This document shows positions 1 to 12,500 of a stretch of DNA of 12,500 bases, piece after piece. The stretch lies in contig NZ_AHMT02000005.1 in the NCBI RefSeq assembly GCF_000243815.2, positions 1 to 12,500 of the forward strand. Reading direction: 5' to 3'. Each line of letters begins with the position of its first letter. Position 1 is the first letter of the stretch. The notes under the pieces were generated by a model. It saw only the letters and a program-made list of their open reading frames with translations, ran no database searches and was not told the DNA's origin. Origin of the DNA: Leptospira alexanderi serovar Manhao 3 str. L 60. Its GTDB lineage: Bacteria > Spirochaetota > Leptospiria > Leptospirales > Leptospiraceae. Made by a program: the position numbers and the translations under genes.

Positions 1-905
<905 letters not shown>

Positions 906-910
906 TAGGC

Positions 911-1381
<471 letters not shown>

Positions 1382-1385
1382 CCAT

Positions 1386-1409
1386 GTCCGTTTTTTCGGG
1401 GGAAGTCCA
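1386..1409 (+). repeat. Right terminal inverted repeat of the IS3 element
   Basis: The sequence begins TGTCCGTTTTTTCG, ends GGAAGTCCA and lies five bases after the orfB stop. The terminal CCA is the usual 3' end of IS3 elements (left end TGG). The matching left repeat is not in the window, so identification rests on position, the CCA end and the breakpoint in the neighbouring lipoprotein frame. Confidence 0.7.
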
Positions 1410-1640
1410 GTATGCTTTTCCTGAAAGTTTAGATGTTGTCTCAAGCGTTTGTCCATTCATTGTTTCTGAAATATATTCAATACAAACTTCATCTTGACTT
1501 AAGCCATCTAAATTACTTTCAATTTCAATCTGCCGGGTAGAGACCTTCGGAAATTGAAGGCATCCATATAGAGTTAAAAGAGTCAATAATAAGAATTCAA
1601 TTATACTAATATTATTAATTCGCACTATACTGTCTCCCAT
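1410..1640 (-). pseudogene. Lipoprotein gene truncated by IS3 insertion (function unknown)
   Basis: The minus-strand frame begins at ATG 1640 with a short basic N-region, a hydrophobic stretch (SIIEFLLLTLLTLYG) and a Cys in a lipobox-like LTLYGC. That is a plausible spirochaete lipoprotein signal. The mature part (QFPKVSTRQIEIESNLDGLS and about 30 further residues, ending KLSGKAY) is not recognised. After 1410 the frame continues only through the IS3 terminal repeat (WTSPEKTDMVMQ) and stops. The gene's 3' part is therefore missing, and it does not reappear elsewhere in the window. A TTG seven codons upstream could also start the frame, but ATG 1640 gives a more usual signal peptide. The fragment might still be translated as a short hybrid lipoprotein. 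Confidence 0.6.
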
Positions 1641-1651
1641 TTTCTGCTTCT

Positions 1652-1738
1652 TTACCAACAATTCTTTCTATAATTAAGCTTGGCAGCAGTAAAAACTAAA
1701 CTTGCCACGGTCACGCCTTCTGCACCTTCGAACACTAA
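1652..1738 (-). pseudogene. Possible IS66 TnpC C-terminal remnant
   Basis: The minus-strand reading from about 1738 to the stop at 1652-1654 gives FEGAEGVTVASLVFTAAKLN followed by a short tail. From memory, this resembles the C-terminal pattern of IS66-family TnpC proteins (GAE, a hydrophobic stretch, then AKLN). It is only about 28 codons, has no start codon of its own, and is wedged between the IS5 fragment and the lipoprotein remnant. Chance resemblance cannot be excluded. Confidence 0.25.
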
Positions 1739-1888
1739 GAGCCGGTCTCAAAACTGCTTGTACTGAGAAAGCATAATAATATCAATGTGAAATGGACAAA
1801 TATTATTCAGAGATACCCGATGCCCTTTGGCAAAAAATCGCATCTTTTATCCCTAAAGAAAAGGTCAATCCCCAAGGAGGGCGCGCGT
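1739..1888 (+). mobile_element. 5' fragment of an IS5-family insertion sequence
   Basis: The left end may be the GAGCCGGTCTCAAAAC sequence beginning at 1739, which resembles the G-rich terminal repeats of IS5-group elements and lies about 50 bp before the transposase start. Transposase similarity stops at about 1888, so only the first ~150 bp remain. The opposite terminal repeat is absent. The following 95 bases to the capA-like stop codon contain nothing I recognise. Confidence 0.55.
1792..1887 (+). pseudogene. IS5-family transposase, N-terminal fragment
   Basis: The first 32 codons give MDKYYSEIPDALWQKIASFI followed by PKEKVNPQGGR. This is the N-terminal signature of IS5-type transposases with a DUF4096-like domain (an acidic start, then W..I..f.P and a Gly/Arg-rich turn). 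After GGR the frame stays open to 2049, but the residues are no longer transposase-like and run antisense into the capA-like gene. The break at about 1888 is therefore a truncation. No catalytic residues remain. Confidence 0.65.
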
Positions 1889-1983
1889 TGTGGGTTTCAC
1901 AGAGGATTTGTCGTATTTCCGACAGATTTGTCTTGAGATCCAAGTACTTGTGGGTAAGGTTATGCGCTCTTACGGATCGCGTT

Positions 1984-3024
<1,041 letters not shown>

Positions 3025-3068
3025 GTCCTTTCATGAGTTTCAAGAGAAAGCCGCTCGTAAAGTAGAAT

Positions 3069-3103
3069 TTCTATCAAAGGAATCCCGATTCGGTCCGATA
3101 GAA
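3069..3103. repeat. Nested inverted repeat just upstream of the methyltransferase
   Basis: TTCTATC (3069-3075) pairs perfectly with GATAGAA (3097-3103). Inside lies a second short palindrome, GAATC-CC-GATTC (3080-3091). The outer arm ends seven bases before ATG 3111, where a ribosome binding site would be expected, and no clear Shine-Dalgarno sequence is present. It could be a leader hairpin or an operator in the divergent promoter region. Function is inferred only. Confidence 0.35.
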
Positions 3104-3110
3104 TAGTAGA

Positions 3111-6132
<3,022 letters not shown>

Positions 6133-6141
6133 TTTTTCAGT

Positions 6142-6184
6142 CGGATTGTTTGTCGCAAAACAGTTAAAAATAAAAAACAATCCG
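6142..6184. repeat. 10-bp perfect inverted repeat after the response regulator
   Basis: CGGATTGTTT (6142-6151) and AAACAATCCG (6175-6184) form a perfect stem with a 23-base A-rich loop. It begins 10 bases after the response-regulator stop. It is not followed by a T run, so it is at best a weak rho-independent terminator. It could instead be an operator upstream of the hydrolase gene, whose start is 106 bp away. Confidence 0.4.
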
Positions 6185-6237
6185 TAACAATCGAATGGAA
6201 AGCCAGTCAAGATATAAACCATCTAAGTTCTTTTTGC

Positions 6238-6266
6238 TTGTCATTCGCCAGAAGGGTCTATCTATT
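6238..6266 (+). promoter_or_regulatory. Weak candidate promoter for the hydrolase lipoprotein
   Basis: TTGTCA (6238-6243) and TCTATT (6261-6266) are separated by 17 bases and match the vegetative consensus at 5/6 and 4/6 positions. The start codon lies 24 bases after the -10 box, with AGG at 6276-6278 as a possible ribosome binding site. The -10 match is poor, so this is tentative. Confidence 0.25.
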
Positions 6267-6289
6267 GATCGGAATTAGGTCCTCAAACG

Positions 6290-8131
6290 ATGAAATTCTA
6301 TTTTTGGTTCTTTCTACTTTCCGTTCTACAATGTGCCACTTATTCAACATCGAGTTATTCTCAATTTGAACAGGAAAAACTCGTAAACCTAAATAGCGTC
6401 TCTTCGAATCAACTCAGTCTTTTGACCACCCGGTATCTGAAAAGCAACGACCTCTACGACAAGTTCGAAAAATATCCCCTAGTGGTAATTTACGATCTGG
6501 ACAATGATCTGATCACAAATAAGTCTAGAAATCTTGCCTACTATCTTTCCGAACTCTGTTATCTCACGGGAAATTCTTTGGATATGGAAGACTCCCAATT
6601 CGCAAAGATGTATGCTTCCGCATTAGTGTATTCGTACACGTACTTGTTCGATAAGAAAGCTTCTCCGGCGCCAGACCCATTCTCCGCGGAATTCAGATTT
6701 GCTTTGTTCACTTACAATCGCTCTCTAGCGCAACTGGTACGTTACGCAAAAAAAAATAGGAAGTTGGCCGCCGTTACCGACTTAAATCTTCCTTTGATTC
6801 GAGGAACCTTACAGATGTCGAGCGCGGAAGTGGAAACAGCTTGGAGTCCTCAAAATTTTCTGCAAATCGAAGTTACTTACGACTATCGTGTCAAAGGTTT
6901 TTCCAATCATATCAGCAAGTACGGAATCGGAACTCCGGTGATTCTCAACCGTAATTTTCCGGAAAAAGAATCCCAAGAAAGAATCAAATACGAATTCATC
7001 AACGGAGTCGGACAGGCTTATCCCGCAACCGCATTCGTAAGCTTGGAGGAATCGTATTTAGGAAACAGGGACCTTATGAACTTACGCGCTAAAATTCATG
7101 TCTATGATCCAGTTTTCCGAGATCAAATCACGTTAGACGGAATAGACCTACCCATGGAAAGCGATACGACCACTCCCCTCGCTTATATGCTAACGATTGC
7201 ACAACAAAAAGACAATTTACTGGCAATCTTTGACGGAGAAACGGGTATGTCCAGAAAGGGACTCTATCTCGTTTATCCCTATCATAAGGATAAAATTCCG
7301 GTTGTGTTTCTTCACGGTTTGGCGTCTTCACCTTTCATTTGGTTTCCGATGATAAACGAACTCCTTTCCGATCCGGAAATTAAGGCGAAATACCAATTCT
7401 GGGTATATTGGTATCCCACGGTAAATCCGATCCTTTTTTCCGCGGCGGACTTTAGAGATACTTTATACGATCTGAGAAAGACCTATGACCCGAACAACGA
7501 ACACAAAAGTTTCGATCAAACCATTTTAGTCGGCCACAGTATGGGCGGATTGATTGTAAAATTAGCCGTGACACATAGTAACAAAGAACAATGGATGGAC
7601 GCAGCCAAGATTCCCTATTCCGTGTTCGACATGATAAACGAAGAAACCAAAAAAGAAATCAGCAGATTGGTCGACTTCGATCCGGTACCTTTCGTAAAAA
7701 GAGCGATCTTCATCGCCACTCCACATAAAGGATCGAATTTAGCGGAAGGAATTTTAGGTTCGATCGCAAGATTTCTTTTTATAATTCCGAAAGAAGTAAT
7801 CAAAAAATTCGAAGAAGGTTACAAATTCTTAAACCCTAACTACAAAGAAGGAGATATAGTTCCAAAAGTGTACGGAGTCGACGGACTTGCACCCAAAAGC
7901 CTTTTTATGAAAGTAACGAGAGATTACAAACCGCAAGTGAAGTTCCATTCCATTATCGGAAATTCTAAACTCGCCGACCTGGATTGGATCAGCGATACGG
8001 TCGTTCCGTATGAAAGTTCTCATCTGGAAAACTCGGAATCGGAAACGCTGATTCAGTCGGAACATTCGGTGCAAAATTATCCTCCCACTTTTTTAGAAGT
8101 AAAAAGAATTTTAAAAGAATACACCCCATAA
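6290..8131 (+). CDS. Predicted lipoprotein alpha/beta hydrolase (lipase/esterase-like)
   Basis: A 613-residue protein. The N-terminus (MKFYFWFFLLSVLQC) is a short lipoprotein-like signal with Cys15 as the probable lipidated residue. Gln at -1 is less usual, so a plain signal peptide is possible. Residues about 20-330 form a domain I do not recognise, with many aromatic residues. From about 335 it is an alpha/beta hydrolase: oxyanion-loop VVFLHGLASS (His342), nucleophile elbow GHSMGG with Ser417, Asp569 in DWISDTVVP and His592 in SEHSVQNYP complete the Ser-Asp-His triad. The IATPHKGS segment is typical of PGAP1/lipase-class hydrolases. It is probably anchored in the envelope and acts on an ester such as a lipid, but the substrate is not evident. 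It stands alone, 157 bp after the response regulator and convergent with the acyltransferase gene. Confidence 0.85.
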   Translation: MKFYFWFFLLSVLQCATYSTSSYSQFEQEKLVNLNSVSSNQLSLLTTRYLKSNDLYDKFEKYPLVVIYDLDNDLITNKSRNLAYYLSELCYLTGNSLDMEDSQFAKMYASALVYSYTYLFDKKASPAPDPFSAEFRFALFTYNRSLAQLVRYAKKNRKLAAVTDLNLPLIRGTLQMSSAEVETAWSPQNFLQIEVTYDYRVKGFSNHISKYGIGTPVILNRNFPEKESQERIKYEFINGVGQAYPATAFVSLEESYLGNRDLMNLRAKIHVYDPVFRDQITLDGIDLPMESDTTTPLAYMLTIAQQKDNLLAIFDGETGMSRKGLYLVYPYHKDKIPVVFLHGLASSPFIWFPMINELLSDPEIKAKYQFWVYWYPTVNPILFSAADFRDTLYDLRKTYDPNNEHKSFDQTILVGHSMGGLIVKLAVTHSNKEQWMDAAKIPYSVFDMINEETKKEISRLVDFDPVPFVKRAIFIATPHKGSNLAEGILGSIARFLFIIPKEVIKKFEEGYKFLNPNYKEGDIVPKVYGVDGLAPKSLFMKVTRDYKPQVKFHSIIGNSKLADLDWISDTVVPYESSHLENSESETLIQSEHSVQNYPPTFLEVKRILKEYTP

Positions 8132-8475
8132 AACGATGTTTTAGCTCGTAAAATTGATACTTTGTTTTCGAGGTATGTTTCGGATACTATTGCTCCCAAA
8201 AACTTGGCGGCGTTAAAACCGTACAAAGACAATAGAGTTGTTGAAAAATTCCATAGCTCAGATACACAAAACTGCTTCAATCGTCCATTTCAATGAAATG
8301 GAAACAGACTCAAGAATTAATTTTTCAACAACTCTAATATTTTTCAGTCGTTAAAAAACGATTTGTTCGAACTTCATCGCGCACCGACAAAGTATATTTT
8401 CAGGCAAGATGTATACAAACAAAGACTTAACTTTCAAAACCCGATCAATTTTTAACACATTCACTTTTAAGAATA
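8132..8475. other. Convergent intergenic region
   Basis: This is a 344-bp gap between two convergent genes. It contains the MITE-like element at 8235-8334. Outside that, there is a small hairpin TCGTT-AAAA-AACGA (8348-8361) followed by a T-rich stretch, which could serve as a weak terminator for the upstream hydrolase. I see no ribosome-binding-site-preceded gene. An antisense frame at 8077-8280 owes part of its length to the repeat. Confidence 0.5.
8235..8334. repeat. MITE-like 100-bp element with long terminal inverted repeats
   Basis: GAGTTGTTGAAAAATT (8235-8250) is the exact reverse complement of AATTTTTCAACAACTC (8319-8334). Both ends are flanked by TA (8233-8234 and 8335-8336), extending the perfect match to 18 bp. 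The 68-base interior contains a second perfect palindrome, CCATTTCA-A-TGAAATGG (8285-8301). Short size, no coding capacity, long terminal repeats and a TA flank together fit a miniature element mobilised by an IS630/Tc1-type transposase. Because TA is self-complementary, the target duplication is only suggestive. The transcript would fold into a long stem, so it may also act as a bidirectional terminator between the convergent genes. Confidence 0.55.
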
Positions 8476-9183
<708 letters not shown>

Positions 9184-9241
9184 GTAAGCACGAGATTTTT
9201 CCGAATTTGGAAATTCATCATCTCTTTTTTTGGTTTATAAT

Positions 9242-9661
9242 TTAGGGAGGGAACTCTCGCGTTTTATACAAAGAAGAAAATTCTTTCTCCCTAGGAAATA
9301 AAATCAATATACCTGCGAAAAAGATTCCCATTCCAATCCAATGAACAGAGGATGCCGTTACGAAATAAAAGACGCCGTTGATAACATAACCTGCGTCCAG
9401 AAAGATCACGGAAAAAATTTTAGACTGAGAATAAAATACGAATTTCTCTTTCGGTCCCAAATTATCCGGAATCATTTTCTTTTTAGCAAAAAATAAAGGA
9501 ATATACCAAGAGATCGGTAAAAGGAAAACCGTGATTCCCAAAATAATTCCGCTACTATCCCCGGAAAAACTTCCGTTCGGACTTGTAAAAAACACAAAAA
9601 CGCCACCGAACAGAACCAAACCGATTAACAGAGCGGAATAAATGATCTTCAGGTTTTTCAT
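9242..9661 (-). CDS. Small four-helix membrane protein of unknown function
   Basis: A 139-residue hydrophobic protein with four probable transmembrane helices. Their centres are near residues 15 (IIYSALLIGLVLFGGVFVFF), 48, 94 and 115. Helices 2 and 3 are separated by a basic and polar loop (KKKMIPDNLGPKEK). The C-terminus is charged and probably cytoplasmic. I do not recognise a family. It is preceded by a strong promoter-like sequence that would start transcription only a few bases before ATG 9661, with no Shine-Dalgarno sequence. The acyltransferase gene follows 58 bp downstream on the same strand. Confidence 0.7.
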   Translation of the reverse strand: MKNLKIIYSALLIGLVLFGGVFVFFTSPNGSFSGDSSGIILGITVFLLPISWYIPLFFAKKKMIPDNLGPKEKFVFYSQSKIFSVIFLDAGYVINGVFYFVTASSVHWIGMGIFFAGILILFPREKEFSSLYKTREFPP

Positions 9662-9671
9662 CGTGTCCGGA

Positions 9672-9699
9672 AATATAGTTCTATCTTGTTATCTGTCAA
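9672..9699 (-). promoter_or_regulatory. Near-consensus promoter of the small membrane protein gene
   Basis: On the minus strand, a perfect TTGACA (-35, at 9694-9699) and TATATT (-10, at 9672-9677, 5/6 match) are separated by 16 bases. Transcription would begin near 9665, about four bases before ATG 9661. The mRNA would therefore be almost leaderless, consistent with the lack of a ribosome binding site there. Confidence 0.6.
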
Positions 9700-9911
9700 G
9701 TTTTTACAAAAAAATCCCCGAAAGAAGCTTTCATCGAATCGAATACAAGATAGAAATCAAATTCGAATTTTAAATTCAGATTTTTCTATTTTTCTTTCGA
9801 ATATTCCACCACAAGAAAATCGGAAATATAAAATTTAAAGAATTCAAAAATTCTGTGGACTTTAAGTAAGAACTTTTGTACAGAGTTTGAAACAAAAATA
9901 GGTCTTAAACA

Positions 9912-10774
<863 letters not shown>

Positions 10775-10778
<4 letters not shown>

Positions 10779-11430
10779 TCATAGATCAAAAATCCGGAAA
10801 GACACTCGTCAAAGTCGCACTTCTGTCTTTCTTCGTAATTCAAATTCACTGTACGACGATCGGATTCCACAGAGGCGCGATTCGGAAAAAAATCGATTTT
10901 GGTAATAAAGAAACTCTCAGACTCCGCATGACGTAAAAGTTTCCAACGAAGAATTAACCGAACTCGTCTCCGCCTGGAATCAAGAATTAGAATATTATAA
11001 AATAACTATTCACTTAAGCGACGTCAACGTCCGGGTTGGATGGCGATCATGGATCAGATTTTTTTAACGGATCTGCCCGACCAATACGACCGACTTCTTG
11101 CAGTTGCCGGAGGAAAATTAAGCGACACGGCTTTCGAACTCGTTGGAATCGGCTTTGCATTTTTCAAAATTCCGAGCTTTCAGATTTTCGGGGCTGTAGA
11201 AACGAAAACCGAAACGAGAGGATTCATTTTAGGTCAAATCAGAACGATTTCCCATTGGTTATCCGAAAGGAGTCAAAAAAACTCTCATTCACTCTTCTGG
11301 GATGCAAACATTCCTTCTTTTTGAGCAATTGTTATGTTCAGATCCAAAAAGTCAAAGAATGGAAACAAAAAAATCGGGAAGCGGGAATCTCTTTCTTTTT
11401 CCGTTGACGAGGAAGAAAAAATCTTCTTAA
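10775..11430 (+). pseudogene. Lipoprotein-like gene broken by three single-base frameshifts
   Basis: Reading across frames gives a coherent protein of about 215 residues that I do not recognise. Piece 1 begins next to the transporter stop with a signal-like stretch (VKVALLSFFVIQIHC, then TTIGFHRG) and runs to about 10926. One missing base there moves to VSNEELTELVSAWNQELEYY. A short A run (11000-11004) lacks one A, after which LKRRQRPGWMAIMDQIFLTD and LLAVAGGKLSDTAFELVGIG follow to FWDANIPSF. A T run at about 11319-11323 carries one extra T, after which EQLLCSDPKSQRMETKKSGS continues to the stop at 11430. No ATG precedes the signal: either TTG 10775 is the start, or ATA 10781 is a mutated ATG. 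Fragments such as the ATG at 11040 could be translated alone, but this is best called a decayed gene. Confidence 0.65.
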
Positions 11431-11458
11431 AAAACACTTGGGAATAAGAGATGGATTT

Positions 11459-12391
<933 letters not shown>

Positions 12392-12434
12392 AAAACAAAG
12401 AAGACGTAGATTAAAACAACCCTACCATTTTTCA

Positions 12435-12448
12435 GAACGCTTGCGTTC
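12435..12448. terminator. Small palindrome after the EamA gene, weak terminator candidate
   Basis: GAACGC-TT-GCGTTC is a perfect 6-bp palindrome 43 bases after the stop, followed by a T-rich but interrupted stretch (CTATATTTCTCTTC). The stem is short, so a rho-independent terminator is only one possibility. It could also be a dispersed palindromic repeat. Confidence 0.3.
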
Positions 12449-12500
12449 CTATATTTCTCTTCAATTACAGTTGGTGAAAGTCAAATTGATTTTGAAGCTT

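Noticed and set aside
8077..8280. Minus-strand frame of 67 codons
   Set aside because: It overlaps the 3' end of the hydrolase gene and one end of the MITE-like element, with no ribosome binding site or family resemblance.

Overview
The window looks like chromosomal DNA from a pathogenic-clade Leptospira. Base composition is about 40% G+C with an A-rich coding style. The gene content fits too: spirochaete-type lipoproteins, remnants of IS982/IS3/IS5-type insertion sequences, a CHASE3-like histidine kinase with an Rcp1-like receiver, and a DUF374 acyltransferase. The species cannot be fixed from the sequence alone. Several genes carry single-base frameshifts, which suggests a lineage undergoing gene decay.

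Left third (1 to about 1980) is an insertion-sequence graveyard. A frameshifted IS982-family transposase on the minus strand runs off the left edge and abuts a 5'-truncated IS3-family orfB. That orfB retains a D(35)E pair and an intact right terminal repeat. The IS3 right end lies inside a lipoprotein gene (minus strand), of which only the N-terminal half survives. Next come a very short, possible IS66 remnant and the first ~150 bp of an IS5-family element, which ends about 100 bp before the 3' end of the capA-like gene.

Central part (1984-8131) is ordinary chromosomal backbone. It holds a CapA/PGA_cap-type exported metallophosphoesterase-like protein (minus) and a divergent SAM-dependent methyltransferase (plus). 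A translationally coupled histidine kinase/response regulator pair follows (8-bp overlap). Then comes a 613-residue predicted lipoprotein with a complete Ser-Asp-His alpha/beta-hydrolase triad and a large N-terminal domain I do not recognise.

Right third (8132-12500): a 344-bp convergent intergenic region holds a 100-bp MITE-like element with long terminal inverted repeats flanked by TA. Two minus-strand genes follow, a DUF374 lysophospholipid acyltransferase-like protein and a four-helix membrane protein. The latter has a near-consensus promoter that would give an almost leaderless mRNA. On the plus strand lie a bile acid:sodium symporter family protein, a lipoprotein pseudogene broken by three single-base frameshifts, and a ten-helix EamA/DMT transporter. 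The last two real plus-strand genes plus the pseudogene form a co-oriented run.

No tRNA, rRNA, CRISPR array or prophage is visible. I see no convincing new multi-gene system. The most interesting items are the MITE-like element, the hydrolase with an unassigned N-terminal domain, the near-leaderless promoter and the layered IS decay.
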